Shown: piece by piece, positions 1 to 9,618 of the stretch
How positions within the stretch are numbered: position 1 is the stretch's first letter
Layout of the letters: every line of letters starts with the position of its first letter
Assembly (NCBI GenBank): GCA_964486825.1
Contig: CAZAQS010000001.1
Location: 8,541-72,540, forward strand
DNA from: CAZAQS01 sp964486825
GTDB taxonomy: Bacteria; Chloroflexota; Anaerolineae; Anaerolineales; UBA4823
Direction of reading: 5' to 3'
Length of the DNA stretch: 64,000 bases
Program-made: the position numbers and the translations under genes
The notes under the pieces: model-generated
Databases searched by the model: none
Seen by the model: the letters and a program-made list of their open reading frames with translations, nothing else
Told to the model about the DNA's origin: nothing

Positions 1-1394
1 GGCCGGGAGGGATATATTTTGACGATCCATGGTTATCCCAGTTGGTTGGTGTGGCGGCGCTAGCCTTCATCCTGTTCGATGGCGGGCTCTCCACGGAATG
101 GCATGTCGTCCGGCCTGTCTTTTCGAAAGGGCTGGCGCTCTCCACCCTGGGGGTATTGATAACGGCAATCTCGGTCGGCCTGTTCGCAACCTTAGTCCTG
201 GATTTCACTTTCCTGGAGGGGTTATTGCTGGGTTCCATCGTCTCGAGCACCGATGCAGCAGCTGTCTTTTCCATCTTAAGATCACGGGATGTCCAATTGA
301 AGGGGAAATTGGAGCCTATCCTAGAGCTAGAATCGGGTTCAAATGACCCCATGGCAGTTTTTCTCACCATCGGCTTCACCCAGTTGATCATCACCCCGAA
401 CAGCTCACTAGTAGACCTGGTCCCAATGTTTTTCCAACAGATGCTGCTCGGCGCGCTATTGGGCTTCGCATTTGGTCGCCTCGCTTCAGCTCTCGTCAAC
501 CGGATGAACCTGGCTTACCAGGGCTTATATCCTGTCTTAACGATCGCCCTGGTGATGCTAACCTATGGAGCGACGACGTGGCTGGGGGGGAATGGCTTCC
601 TGGCTGTCTACCTGGCCGGGTTGGTCATGAGAAAAAATGACTTCCTGCACCGGCGCAGTATTACGCGCTTTCACGAAGGCCTGGCCTGGCTGATGCAGAT
701 TGGTATGTTCCTGGTTTTGGGCCTGCTGGTTTTTCCTTCCGAGCTCATGCCGGTCATCGGAATCGGCCTGCTGGTCTCGGTCTTCCTGATCCTGGTAGCC
801 CGCCCCCTGAGCGTGCTCCTGTCGCTTTTACCCACCAAGCTTAACTTACGGGAGAAGGCGTTGGTCTCCTGGGTGGGATTAAGAGGCGCGGCCCCTATTA
901 TCCTGGCTACATTTCCCCTGGTAGCAGGAGTGGACCATTCCGACACCATTTTCAACCTGGTTTTCTTTATCGTGCTTACTTCTGTCTTGATACAAGGCAC
1001 GACCATCATCCCGGTAGCCAGGCTATTAGGGGTATACGGGCCTTCCCAGCCTTCAAAGCCGCTTTACCCGCTCGAGTTCATTCCGGCTGCCAGCCCTGAT
1101 AGCGGCCTGGTAAATTTGGAAATCTCCGCCAGATCAGGTGTGGTCGGGAAGAAGATCGTCGATCTGCACCTGCCGGACACCGCCCTGGTCGTACTGGTGA
1201 ACCGAAGGGGCAAGTTTGTCATCCCAAGCGGTGGGACGGTATTGGAAGCCGGGGACCGGATGATGGTGCTGGCAGATCAGGACTCGATCGATGAGGTGCG
1301 TTCGATATTTACACCAAGCGAAAACCAGGGTTCAGGACCTATACGCAGTGCAGCAGGCAGCCCCATGAGATTCGAGGAGGAAGAGGATGGATAA
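1..1394 (+). CDS. CPA1-type cation/proton antiporter with C-terminal RCK_C domain (5' truncated)
   Basis: Integral membrane monovalent cation/proton exchanger of the NhaP2/CvrA type. The reading frame is open to the left edge (first complete codon at base 3), so the N-terminus lies outside the window. Visible are family hallmarks: FDGGLSTEW, the STDAAAVF segment with its conserved Asp, and LESGSNDPMAVFL. Many hydrophobic helices follow to about base 1030. A hydrophilic C-terminal RCK_C (TrkA_C) domain follows, roughly bases 1100-1310, beginning LEISARSGVVGKKIVDL. Such domains gate transport in response to a ligand. K+/H+ exchange is inferred from the RCK_C domain; Na+ cannot be excluded. The 3' end overlaps the next gene by 8 bp, suggesting coupled translation. 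Confidence 0.9.
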   Translation, partial: PGGIYFDDPWLSQLVGVAALAFILFDGGLSTEWHVVRPVFSKGLALSTLGVLITAISVGLFATLVLDFTFLEGLLLGSIVSSTDAAAVFSILRSRDVQLKGKLEPILELESGSNDPMAVFLTIGFTQLIITPNSSLVDLVPMFFQQMLLGALLGFAFGRLASALVNRMNLAYQGLYPVLTIALVMLTYGATTWLGGNGFLAVYLAGLVMRKNDFLHRRSITRFHEGLAWLMQIGMFLVLGLLVFPSELMPVIGIGLLVSVFLILVARPLSVLLSLLPTKLNLREKALVSWVGLRGAAPIILATFPLVAGVDHSDTIFNLVFFIVLTSVLIQGTTIIPVARLLGVYGPSQPSKPLYPLEFIPAASPDSGLVNLEISARSGVVGKKIVDLHLPDTALVVLVNRRGKFVIPSGGTVLEAGDRMMVLADQDSIDEVRSIFTPSENQGSGPIRSAAGSPMRFEEEEDG

Positions 1395-3027
1395 TGAGTT
1401 TAATTTCAAGTCACGGCGCTCGCCGGTATTCGGAAAGCGCGGCATGGTGGTGACTTCCCAACCTCTGGCTGTAGCTGCCGGCTTGGAGATCCTTTCCCAG
1501 GGAGGCAATGCAGCGGATGCCGCTGTTGCCACTGCAGCCGCCCTGAACGTGACCGAACCTACTTCAACCGGGATCGGGGGCGACTGTTTTGCTCTCTTTT
1601 TCAAAGCCGAAAACAAACAAATAAGCGCGCTGAACGGCTCTGGCAGGGCTCCGGCTGGCTTGAGCTTGGAGCGCTTACGCCGGGAAGGCTACCTGAAATC
1701 CCCTGATGATGAGCTGCCACCCTTCCATCCCTATACGATCACTGTCCCAGGGGCAGCTGCTGGCTGGGCTGACCTGATCGAGCGCCATGGTCATTTGCCT
1801 TTAAGCCGGGTCCTGGAACCTGCCATCCGGTTGGCCGAAGCAGGCTTCCCGGTTGCACCGGTCACAGCTTATTTTTGGCAGCGCGGCGCCGAGCGCCAGT
1901 TGAAGAACGCCATCGGTGGGCAGGAGCTGACCTTAGCCGGTCGAGCGCCACAAGCAGGGGAAATTTTCCGGAATCCTGGGCTGGCACGCACATTTCAATT
2001 CCTGGCAGAGGGTGGAAAAAAGGCTTTCTACCAGGGTGAGATTGCAGATTCCATTGCCCGTGTGGTACAGGCATCAGGAGGTTGCCTGGAAGTCGATGAT
2101 CTGGCTGACCATACCAGCACCTGGGTTGAACCCATCAGCGTCAGTTACCGGGGAGTGCGGGTCTGGGAATGCCCGCCCAACGGTCAAGGACTGGCAGCCC
2201 TCCTGGCTTTGAATATCCTGGAAGGATACCAGATTTCTGCGAGCCAGCCGCTTTCCGTTCCGCGCTTACACCTGCAAATCGAGGCATTGCGCCTGGCCTT
2301 TGCGGATACCCGCTGGTACGTGACTGACCCCGCTTTCAATCCGGCTCCTCTCGAAGAGTTGCTATCGAAAGAATATGCCGCTGAACGGCGGAAGCTGATC
2401 GATCCCAAGCGGGCCAGTCCAGACCAGATGCGCGGCACACCCACCACTTCATCTGACACGGTCTACTTGAGCGTAGTGGATGTAGATGGCAATGCCTGCT
2501 CTTTTATCAACAGCAACTATATGGGCTTCGGGACCGGGATCGTTCCAAACGGGTGGGGCTTCAGCCTGCAAAACCGTGGGCACAACTTTAGCCTGGACTC
2601 TGAACACCCAAACGCCCTGGCTCCCGGTAAGCGACCCTACCATACCATCATCCCTGCACTGGCTACCCGCCAGTCTGACGGCTCCCTATACGCCAGCTTT
2701 GGGGTTATGGGCGGTTTTATGCAGCCTCAAGGCCATATGCAAGTCCTGAGCGGGCTCGTGGATGATGGTTTAGACCCCCAGGCCGTGCTTGACCGGCCTC
2801 GTTTCTGCATTGATAGCGGCACAGCGGGCGGCCGGATCGCTCTGGAAGAGGGCATATCCCAACTGGTTTTCGAGCAGCTGGCAGGTATGGGGCACACCCT
2901 GTACCCGGTCAGCGGTCACGAGCGCGCCCTCTTCGGGCGTGGCCATGTGATCCTGCGAGACCCGGAGACGGGTGTCCTGCAGGCCGGCAGCGACCCTCGG
3001 GCGGACGGTTGTGCGATGACTCTCTAG
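1387..3027 (+). CDS. Gamma-glutamyltransferase family protein
   Basis: Ntn-hydrolase that cleaves or transfers the gamma-glutamyl group of glutathione-like peptides. The 546-residue proenzyme shows the family start GMVVTSQPLAVAAGLEIL, then GGNAADAAVA and TGIGGDCFAL. The autoprocessing site is SSDTVYLSVVD, where Thr358 would become the N-terminal nucleophile of the small subunit. The C-terminal half has YHTIIPA and GVMGGFMQPQGH. There is no signal peptide, so it is predicted cytoplasmic, unlike the classical periplasmic enzyme. A strong AGGAGG-type ribosome site precedes the ATG. It overlaps the antiporter gene by 8 bp, and its stop overlaps the convergent flavoprotein gene by 4 bp. The precise substrate is unknown. 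Confidence 0.92.
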   Translation: MDNEFNFKSRRSPVFGKRGMVVTSQPLAVAAGLEILSQGGNAADAAVATAAALNVTEPTSTGIGGDCFALFFKAENKQISALNGSGRAPAGLSLERLRREGYLKSPDDELPPFHPYTITVPGAAAGWADLIERHGHLPLSRVLEPAIRLAEAGFPVAPVTAYFWQRGAERQLKNAIGGQELTLAGRAPQAGEIFRNPGLARTFQFLAEGGKKAFYQGEIADSIARVVQASGGCLEVDDLADHTSTWVEPISVSYRGVRVWECPPNGQGLAALLALNILEGYQISASQPLSVPRLHLQIEALRLAFADTRWYVTDPAFNPAPLEELLSKEYAAERRKLIDPKRASPDQMRGTPTTSSDTVYLSVVDVDGNACSFINSNYMGFGTGIVPNGWGFSLQNRGHNFSLDSEHPNALAPGKRPYHTIIPALATRQSDGSLYASFGVMGGFMQPQGHMQVLSGLVDDGLDPQAVLDRPRFCIDSGTAGGRIALEEGISQLVFEQLAGMGHTLYPVSGHERALFGRGHVILRDPETGVLQAGSDPRADGCAMTL

Positions 3028-4472
3028 TAGAGGTAAGCGTCGATGGTATTGGCGGCTTTTCGCCCCGCCACCATAGCAGTAACGACAAGGTCTGGGCCTG
3101 TAACCACGTCTCCACCCACAAAGACTCCCATCCGGCTGGTGGCGCCGGTTTCAGGGTCGGTTATGATCAAGCCCCATTTATGTGTCTTCAATCCTGGGGT
3201 TGTTGCGCCTATGATCGGGTCCGGGTAATATCCCAGGGCCAGGACAGCCGTATCGGCCTCCACGATAAAGTTAGATCCTTTGACAGGGACTGGCCGGCGC
3301 CGGCCTTTAGCATCTGGTTCCCCAAGCTCCATCTTGATACACTCGACCCGCGCCAGGCGCCCGTTCTCTCCAGGGATAAAGCGTACCGGTTGCGTCAATA
3401 GCTGGTAGGTAGCCCCTTCCGCCTGGGCTAGCTCACGGTCTTTCTTGCCGCCCGGCATCTCCGCCTCCGTGCGCCGGTACAGGCAGGTTACCTCGTCTGC
3501 ACCCAGGCGCAAGGCGCTACGCAGGCAGTCGGAGGCGGTATCCCCTGCACCGATAACCACAACCTTACGTCCTAATTCTGGATGGGGCTGGCCCTTCACG
3601 GGCCGCAAAGGATGGATATGGGATGGCAGGAGTTCCTGGTCCACATTGGTCCGGATCAAAAATTCGGTCGCTTTATAAACGCCTGGCAGATCCTCACCTG
3701 GGACGCTCATCGGAGCATCCACACCCGCCCCCACACCAATGAAAACAGCCTCGTACCCCTCATGGAAGAGGTCGTTGATCGATCTTGACCTGCCGATATA
3801 CGTATTCCCCACAAAAGTGACCCCGGCTTCCTCAAGGTCTTGCCACCACCCGGTTACCACTTGTTTGGGAAGTTTGAAATTGGGAATCCCATAGGTAAGA
3901 AGACCACCAGGGGCGGGTTTTGCATCAAAGATCGTAACCCAGTGTCCGCGCTGCACGAGCTGCTCGGCACAAGCCAATCCGGCGGGTCCCGCGCCGACGA
4001 TAGCTACGGACCGTCCGGTCGGAAATGGTACCTTCAACTTATACCCGTCGTGTTGTCGTTGGTAATCCGTAACGAACGCTTCCAGTAATCCGGTCAAGAC
4101 GGGGTCCCCCTTTTTCCCACGTACACAAGCTCCCTGGCAGAGCTGTTCGTGAGGGCAAACTCGCCCACAAATTTCCGGCATCGAGCTCGTCTGGCGGTAT
4201 ACTTTTGCCGCTTCAATAAACTCTCCCTTTTCGATATACGACATCGCCAGGGATATATCGTTATGAGCTGGGCAAGCCTTCGTGCAAGGAGCCGCATCCG
4301 GGCAATGTATGCATCGGGAAGCTTCATAGATGGCACGCTCGGCATCCAATGGCAGAACGACATCATCGAAATCAAGCACGCGCCCTTCAGCAGGGCGAAG
4401 GGGTATGCCTCTGGAGTCCAGGCGCATACGCTCTTTCCGATCCAGGCCCGAAAACTCTCTCGCATTCTGCAT
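3024..4472 (-). CDS. GltD/NfnB-like NADPH-linked FeS flavoprotein, copy 1
   Basis: 482-residue pyridine-nucleotide oxidoreductase related to the small subunit of glutamate synthase and to NfnB/sulfide dehydrogenase. The N-terminal 4Fe-4S domain carries CIHCPDAAPCTKACPAH and CGRVCPHEQLCQGAC. A FAD Rossmann motif follows (VAIVGAGPAGLACAEQL), then the NAD(P)H motif VVVIGAGDTASDCLRSAL and a C-terminal GGDVVTGPDLVVTAMVAGRKAA. The start is fixed by AGGAGAACAAG before the ATG. No GltB-like large subunit or FeS partner is encoded nearby, so the physiological acceptor is unknown. A close paralogue lies immediately upstream at 4614-6047, suggesting tandem gene duplication. Confidence 0.88.
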   Translation of the reverse strand: MQNAREFSGLDRKERMRLDSRGIPLRPAEGRVLDFDDVVLPLDAERAIYEASRCIHCPDAAPCTKACPAHNDISLAMSYIEKGEFIEAAKVYRQTSSMPEICGRVCPHEQLCQGACVRGKKGDPVLTGLLEAFVTDYQRQHDGYKLKVPFPTGRSVAIVGAGPAGLACAEQLVQRGHWVTIFDAKPAPGGLLTYGIPNFKLPKQVVTGWWQDLEEAGVTFVGNTYIGRSRSINDLFHEGYEAVFIGVGAGVDAPMSVPGEDLPGVYKATEFLIRTNVDQELLPSHIHPLRPVKGQPHPELGRKVVVIGAGDTASDCLRSALRLGADEVTCLYRRTEAEMPGGKKDRELAQAEGATYQLLTQPVRFIPGENGRLARVECIKMELGEPDAKGRRRPVPVKGSNFIVEADTAVLALGYYPDPIIGATTPGLKTHKWGLIITDPETGATSRMGVFVGGDVVTGPDLVVTAMVAGRKAANTIDAYLY

Positions 4473-4528
4473 CTTGTTCTCCTATTGGCTAAGCAACTGT
4501 GGCTGACGGTTCGAAGGAAATATACCGA

Positions 4529-4558
4529 TGGGCGACCCACCAGATCGTAGGTCGCCCA
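4529..4558. repeat. Perfect 9-bp inverted repeat between the two flavoprotein genes
   Basis: TGGGCGACC at 4529-4537 is mirrored by GGTCGCCCA at 4550-4558 with a 12-nt loop. It sits in the 141-bp spacer between the two paralogues. It lacks a T-run on either side, so it is more likely an RNA stability element or operator than a simple terminator. Confidence 0.45.
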
Positions 4559-4583
4559 CGGCAGCGAAAGGAGGAAGGAGGAT

Positions 4584-4609
4584 AAGAAAGGCGCCCAAAC
4601 AAGACGCCC
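4584..4609 (-). terminator. Probable terminator after flavoprotein copy 2
   Basis: Read on the minus strand, GGGCGTC (4609-4603), a 7-nt loop and GGCGCCT (4595-4589) form a 7-bp stem with two G-U pairs. It is followed by a short T-rich tract (4588-4584). It lies just downstream of the stop codon at 4614. The interrupted T tract makes it moderate in strength. Confidence 0.5.
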
Positions 4610-4613
4610 TCCC

Positions 4614-6047
4614 TTACTTATCTTTCAGATACTCGTCAATCGATGCAGCCGCCTTGCGCCCTGCCACCATGGCAGTTACGACTAGATCCGGGCCAGTTAC
4701 TGCATCTCCACCAGCATATACACCTGGGCGAGTCGTAGCACCTGTGTCTTTATCGATCACAATCAAGCCCCAGTTCTTGGTTTCCAGACCAGGTGTTGTC
4801 TCCCCGATAATGGGGTCTGGCCAGTAACCGAGGGCCAGCACCGCGGTATCAGCTTCGACAATGAAATTGGAGCCTTCTACCGGTACAGGCCGGCGGCGTC
4901 CTTTTGCGTCCGGCTCACCCAAAACCATCTGGATGCATTCTACTTTTTCGAGACGTCCGTTGTCACCAGGGATGAAGCGAACCGGTTGGGTCAGGAACTG
5001 GTACTGGGCGCCTTCTTCCCTGGCCAGCTCACGATCGTGCTTGCCACCTGGCATTTCCTTCTCTGTACGCCGATACAAGCAACGGACCTCATCTGCTCCC
5101 AGGCGCAGCGCGCTGCGTAAACAATCCGAAGCGGTATCACCCCCACCGATGACCACAACTTTCCGCCCTATATCTGGACGAGAGCGCATATCCTCAGGCA
5201 AGAGGTCTAGCGCTACGTTGCAGCGCGCCAGGAATTCGGTCGCCTTGTAAACACCCGGGAGATCCTCTCCGGGGGCTTCCATCGGCGCATCTACCAAAGT
5301 ACCAACGCCTATGTATGCGGCCTGATAACCCTCTTCGAATAGCTCATCGATAGTTTTGTCTTTTCCGATATACGTGTTCAAAGCAAAATCGACGCCAGCC
5401 CGTCTCAGGTCATCCACCCTGGCAAATACGACGTCCTTAGGAAGTTTAAAGTTCGGAATACCGTAGGTTAGCAAGCCGCCTTCGGCGGGTTTCGAATCGA
5501 AGATCGTTACCTTATGCCCTTTCTGTACCAGTTGCTCGGCGCAAGACAGGCCAGAAGGGCCGGCGCCTACGATGGCAACCTTTTTGCCGCTCACAGGTCC
5601 AACAGGGATATCCACCCCTAGAACCCGCCGCTCGTAATCACAAACGAAGGCCTCCAAGGGCCCGGTCATAACCGGCTCGAAGGACTTCAAATGGGAACAT
5701 GACCCCTGGCAAAGTTGTTCCTGAGGGCAGACCCGCCCGCATACCTCGGGCATTGAGCTGGTCTGCCGGTAAAGCTTGGCTGCCTCAAGGAAGGCGCCGT
5801 TCTCAATCAACCACATGGCAGAAGGGATATCGTTATGCGCCGGGCAGGCCAGCATGCAAGGAGCCGGATCAGGACATTGCACGCATCGTGAAGCCTCTTC
5901 CATAGCTCGCTCAGCTGTCAATGGAACGACTACGTCTTCGAAGTCGTGCAGTCGCTCGTCCACGGGACGAGTCTCAACCTCAAGGGAGGGCACTCGTGCT
6001 CTCGCTTTTCGATCAATAGCTAAAAATTCCCCTGGGATAGATCTCAT
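4614..6047 (-). CDS. GltD/NfnB-like NADPH-linked FeS flavoprotein, copy 2
   Basis: 477-residue paralogue of the preceding protein with the same order of domains: N-terminal cysteine clusters CVQCPDPAPCMLACPAH and CGRVCPQEQLCQGSC, FAD motif VAIVGAGPSGLSCAEQL, NAD(P)H motif VVVIGGGDTASDCLRSAL, and C-terminal GGDAVTGPDLVVTAMVAGRKAA. The two copies match over most of their length but differ around the first domain and after KLPK, so they are not a recent identical duplication. AGGAGGCAAGCTT precedes the ATG. Its position first in the transcript suggests the pair is co-transcribed. Whether they form a heteromer or work with distant partner subunits cannot be read from the sequence. Confidence 0.88.
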   Translation of the reverse strand: MRSIPGEFLAIDRKARARVPSLEVETRPVDERLHDFEDVVVPLTAERAMEEASRCVQCPDPAPCMLACPAHNDIPSAMWLIENGAFLEAAKLYRQTSSMPEVCGRVCPQEQLCQGSCSHLKSFEPVMTGPLEAFVCDYERRVLGVDIPVGPVSGKKVAIVGAGPSGLSCAEQLVQKGHKVTIFDSKPAEGGLLTYGIPNFKLPKDVVFARVDDLRRAGVDFALNTYIGKDKTIDELFEEGYQAAYIGVGTLVDAPMEAPGEDLPGVYKATEFLARCNVALDLLPEDMRSRPDIGRKVVVIGGGDTASDCLRSALRLGADEVRCLYRRTEKEMPGGKHDRELAREEGAQYQFLTQPVRFIPGDNGRLEKVECIQMVLGEPDAKGRRRPVPVEGSNFIVEADTAVLALGYWPDPIIGETTPGLETKNWGLIVIDKDTGATTRPGVYAGGDAVTGPDLVVTAMVAGRKAAASIDEYLKDK

Positions 6048-6114
6048 AAGCTTGCCTCCTAACCTTCTACTTATAAATCATAGCGGATCTGTATGGTAAA
6101 GTATTAGTCCCATA

Positions 6115-6164
6115 TGTCACAAGTTTACCCCGAGGATGTCACCTTTATGCGTGATGGTTGTCAC
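6115..6164. promoter_or_regulatory. Three TGTCAC boxes at exact 22-bp spacing
   Basis: TGTCAC occurs at 6115-6120, 6137-6142 and 6159-6164. Each pair of starts is exactly 22 bp apart, about two helical turns. The boxes lie in the 267-bp divergent spacer between the flavoprotein operon and the MacAB-type operon. Such iterated same-face boxes suit cooperative binding by a regulator. No protein can be named. Confidence 0.5.
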
Positions 6165-6191
6165 AAGCCATTCCACCCAGGGGAGATTTAG

Positions 6192-6206
6192 GTTACAATC
6201 GGTAAC
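6192..6206. promoter_or_regulatory. Short inverted repeat upstream of the export operon
   Basis: GTTAC (6192-6196) and GTAAC (6202-6206) flank a 5-bp centre about 110 bp before the adaptor gene. The TACAAT it contains could be a -10 box, but no matching -35 at 16-18 bp is visible. Confidence 0.3.
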
Positions 6207-6314
6207 TAATGGGGTAATAGAAGGAGTATCTTCCCACTATACAAATAAAAAAACGTAGCGGAGCACCAGACGCTATTTAAGTAGGAAAGCGTTAAAATCG
6301 GAGGAAATAAAAGT

Positions 6315-7703
6315 ATGAAGAGAATCATCACATTACTGGTTTTGGTGGTCGTAATCGTTGGGGGATTGCTCGCCTTCCAGTATTTTAGGAACCAGCAGCG
6401 CGCGGCTGCTTTTAATGATCTGCAAACGGTGCCAACGACGCGAGGTAGTCTCACCGCAACGGTAGGAGCAACCGGCAGTGTCCGTCCAAACCAAAGCGTC
6501 CTGCTTTCCTTCCAAACCACAGGTACGGTTGAGGATGTCAATGTTTCCGTAGGCTCGAGCGTAGAAGCCGGAGACATCCTGGTAAATCTTCGGCAATCCT
6601 CCCTGCCTCAGAACGTCATCCTGGCCAGTGCGGAGCTTGTGAGCACGCAAAAAGCTCTTGAAGACCTACGCGAATCAAGGGTCACAGCATCAGAGACCTT
6701 GCAGGCTGTACAGAACGCTGAACAAGCCCTGATCGAGTCCGAGCGGGCATTAGTCCGCTTCGATGAAGAAGAATACAAAGATAACCTGGAGGAAGCTCGC
6801 GAAAATATCATTGACGCTCGCGCCCAGCTGAGGGATGTTGAAGAAGACTTCGAACCTTACCAGGATTGGGCGGAAGACAACCAAACCCGTCGGGACTATA
6901 AGGAGAGAGTCGATCAGGCCCAGCGGGAATACGATGAGGAAATTCGAACACTTAGATCCCTTCAGCTTGAAAAGACAGCAGCCGAAGCTGCCTACGAGCT
7001 CGCTCAGGCCCAGTTGGAGGATGCGAAACGGGAATACGAGCGCTGGGCCAATGGCCCCGATCCAGATGAAATCGCATCATTGGAGGCCAGAATAGTCGCC
7101 GCAGAAGCTACCATTTCTCTCTCCAGGTTGGAAACGCCTTTCGCTGGCACAGTTACGCAATTGAATATTAAACCTGGCGACCAGGTGTCCCTGGGGACTA
7201 CCGCCATTCGCATCGATGACCTCTCAAACCTGTTGGTGGACCTCCAGATTTCAGAGGTTGATATCAACCGGGTAGCCGTGGGCCAGCCGGTATACCTTAC
7301 CTTTGACGCTATCCTGGGCCGGGAATACCAAGGGGTCGTATCAGATGTCTCGCCGGTGGGCCAAAATACGCAGGGCATCATCGAGTTTGTCGTAACGGTA
7401 GAGCTCTCGGATCCGAACGGAGACGTAAAGCCAGGCATGACTGCAGGGGTCAATGTGGTCGTAAACCAGCTAGAAAACGTGGTTCTTGTCCCCAACCGGG
7501 CTGTCCGTGTGCAAGATGGACAGCGTGTGGTATACGTCCTACGAAATGGCTCCCTGGAAAGAGTACCCGTAAGCCTGGGGGCTTCTTCCGATACGATGAG
7601 CCAGGTATTGGTTGGAAATTTGCAAAACGGGGATAGCATCGTCCTCAATCCACCCACGAACTTCTCGAATACTGGTGGCCCGCCCCCATTCGTAACGAGG
7701 TAG
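6315..7703 (+). CDS. HlyD/MacA-family periplasmic adaptor (membrane fusion) protein
   Basis: 462-residue adaptor that links an inner-membrane exporter to the exterior. It has an N-terminal membrane anchor (about residues 4-22). A lipoyl/barrel-sandwich half follows, containing [25 protein letters not shown] long charged, Glu-rich coiled-coil hairpin covers about residues 105-245. The returning half has [21 protein letters not shown]. Beta-barrel and membrane-proximal domains end with [18 protein letters not shown] precedes the ATG by a short A-rich spacer. The gene is followed after 2 bp by the ATPase gene, giving a typical MacA-MacB order with the MacB ATPase and permease encoded separately. 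The transported substrate is unknown. Confidence 0.9.
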   Translation: MKRIITLLVLVVVIVGGLLAFQYFRNQQRAAAFNDLQTVPTTRGSLTATVGATGSVRPNQSVLLSFQTTGTVEDVNVSVGSSVEAGDILVNLRQSSLPQNVILASAELVSTQKALEDLRESRVTASETLQAVQNAEQALIESERALVRFDEEEYKDNLEEARENIIDARAQLRDVEEDFEPYQDWAEDNQTRRDYKERVDQAQREYDEEIRTLRSLQLEKTAAEAAYELAQAQLEDAKREYERWANGPDPDEIASLEARIVAAEATISLSRLETPFAGTVTQLNIKPGDQVSLGTTAIRIDDLSNLLVDLQISEVDINRVAVGQPVYLTFDAILGREYQGVVSDVSPVGQNTQGIIEFVVTVELSDPNGDVKPGMTAGVNVVVNQLENVVLVPNRAVRVQDGQRVVYVLRNGSLERVPVSLGASSDTMSQVLVGNLQNGDSIVLNPPTNFSNTGGPPPFVTR

Positions 7704-7705
7704 AC

Positions 7706-8386
7706 ATGAACGAACCTGTAATTCTTGCACAGAACCTGACAAAAGTATATAAAATGGGCGACGTCCAGGTACATGCGCTACGCGGTCTGTCCCTTCAGAT
7801 CCAGCATGGCGAGGTGGTTGCTATTATGGGACCGTCCGGCTCAGGTAAATCCACACTGATGAATATCATTGGCTGCCTCGATCGCCCAACCCAGGGGGAG
7901 TATTTCCTGGACGGGGAGCGCGTTTCCGATCTAAGCGACGACCAGTTGGCGACCATCCGCAACATGAAGGTGGGATTCGTCTTCCAAAGCTTCAATCTGC
8001 TACCCAGAGCGACTGCCCTGGCTAACGTCGAGTTGCCCATCCGTTATGCTCGAGGTAGCACTGGCAGGCGCGAAAAAGCCTCCCGCGCGCTTGAATCTGT
8101 CGGGCTGGGCGATAGAATGAACCACCGCCCGAGTGAGCTGTCGGGCGGACAGCAGCAGAGAGTAGCGATTGCACGCGCTCTCGTTAATGAGCCTGCCATC
8201 ATCCTGGCTGATGAGCCGACCGGCAACCTGGATACAAAATCGGGCCACGAGATCATGGAGCTGCTGCTCTCCCTGAACAAGCAGCGCGGCACCACAGTCA
8301 TCATCGTTACCCATGACAGGGACGTGGCAGCCCAGACCCAGCGGTCTATCCAAATCAGGGACGGGCTGGTGGAGGAGAAGGCATAA
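7706..8386 (+). CDS. MacB/LolD-type ABC exporter ATPase
   Basis: 226-residue ATP-binding subunit. It shows Walker [11 protein letters not shown]-loop [19 protein letters not shown] (typical of the MacB/LolD/FtsE branch), signature [15 protein letters not shown], and Walker [13 protein letters not shown] followed by the H-loop VTHD. It starts 2 bp after the adaptor gene and ends 2 bp before the permease gene, so the three form one translation unit. It powers the FtsX-type permease by mechanotransmission rather than by moving substrate through a membrane channel, as known for this family. Confidence 0.94.
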   Translation: MNEPVILAQNLTKVYKMGDVQVHALRGLSLQIQHGEVVAIMGPSGSGKSTLMNIIGCLDRPTQGEYFLDGERVSDLSDDQLATIRNMKVGFVFQSFNLLPRATALANVELPIRYARGSTGRREKASRALESVGLGDRMNHRPSELSGGQQQRVAIARALVNEPAIILADEPTGNLDTKSGHEIMELLLSLNKQRGTTVIIVTHDRDVAAQTQRSIQIRDGLVEEKA

Positions 8387-8388
8387 CG

Positions 8389-9609
8389 ATGTTGCAACCT
8401 TTTCTGGAAGCTTTTGACAGTCTCTCCTCCAATAAGCTTCGCTCCGGCTTGACCATCCTGGGGATCATCATTGGAGTTGGTGCTGTGATCGCAATGGTTT
8501 CTATCGGGCGCGGGGCTGAAGCAACCATTACAGACTCGATTCAAGGCATCGGCACAAACCTGCTGTTTGTATTCCGTGGCGGGTCTTCGGAGGTGCGCAA
8601 TCCCCAGCCTATGACCCTGGGAGACGCCACAGCCATTGGAGATCCTTTCCTGGCGCCCTCTGTTGTGGGTGTGGCGCCAGTATTACAAGGCAACGGAATG
8701 ATTACTTATGGAGGGGAAAGCAGGACCACCACCCTGGTTGGAATTACCCCCGATTACGCCCCTGTACGGAACTATAACGTCACCGAAGGAGAGTTTATCA
8801 CCGAAGAGCATATGCTCGGTCAATCCTCGGTGGTCATCCTGGGGACGGAAGTAGCGGACCGGCTTTTTGGTCGCACAGAGGGGTTGGTCGGGGAGACAGT
8901 CCGGATCGAAGGCCAACCCTTCCGGGTTATCGGTGTTCTGGAATCCAAGGGTGGATCGGCCTTCTCGAATGAAGACGACCAGGTCCTTGTCCCCCTGACA
9001 ACCGCCCAAACCCGCCTGCTGCGCCGCAGCACGCGTGACAGGGTTGACTTGATCCTGGTACAGGCTATTTCTGCTCAGGCTGTGCCTCAGGCACAGGATG
9101 AGGTTTCTCAGATCCTGCGGCAGCGCCACCGCACCGAGATTGGCGCGGATGATTTTTCCATTCTTACCCAACAGACCTTCCTGGACACTGCCAGTACCGT
9201 TACCAACGTGCTAACCATTTTCCTGGGTGGGATTGCAGCTATCTCCCTCCTGGTGGGCGGCATCGGCATCATGAATATCATGCTCGTATCGGTGACCGAG
9301 AGAACGCGCGAAATAGGCCTGCGGAAAGCGCTTGGAGCGCATAAATCCGATATTATGATTCAGTTCCTGACCGAATCCTCGGTATTGAGTTTGATCGGCG
9401 GCTTGATCGGGATTCTGCTGGGTTGGACCACCTCACTGGTCGTCGGCCGGATTGCTGTAGCCAACAACGCCCCACTTTCCCCCCCCATCGGGTTGGATAT
9501 CATCTTGCTCGCCACGCTGTTCTCCACTGCGGTGGGTCTTTTCTTCGGGATTTATCCCGCCAACCGGGCAGCTAACCTGGAACCTGTGGAAGCCTTGCGT
9601 CACGAGTGA
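8389..9609 (+). CDS. MacB/FtsX-type ABC exporter permease
   Basis: 406-residue permease with the MacB_PCD plus FtsX layout. One N-terminal helix (LRSGLTILGIIIGVGAVIAM) is followed by a large extracytoplasmic domain of about 230 residues. Three C-terminal helices begin at ISLLVGGIGIMNIMLVSVTER. The motif TREIGLRKALGAHKSDIMIQF is the coupling-helix region of this family. It completes a three-gene tripartite-type export system. It could export a peptide, lipid or toxic compound; the sequence gives no further clue. Confidence 0.92.
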   Translation: MLQPFLEAFDSLSSNKLRSGLTILGIIIGVGAVIAMVSIGRGAEATITDSIQGIGTNLLFVFRGGSSEVRNPQPMTLGDATAIGDPFLAPSVVGVAPVLQGNGMITYGGESRTTTLVGITPDYAPVRNYNVTEGEFITEEHMLGQSSVVILGTEVADRLFGRTEGLVGETVRIEGQPFRVIGVLESKGGSAFSNEDDQVLVPLTTAQTRLLRRSTRDRVDLILVQAISAQAVPQAQDEVSQILRQRHRTEIGADDFSILTQQTFLDTASTVTNVLTIFLGGIAAISLLVGGIGIMNIMLVSVTERTREIGLRKALGAHKSDIMIQFLTESSVLSLIGGLIGILLGWTTSLVVGRIAVANNAPLSPPIGLDIILLATLFSTAVGLFFGIYPANRAANLEPVEALRHE

Positions 9610-9618
9610 TGGAAGAGG

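Noticed and set aside
4529..4558. Intrinsic terminator for the first flavoprotein copy
   Set aside because: It is upstream of that gene on its own strand and has no T-run. It is kept only as an inverted repeat.
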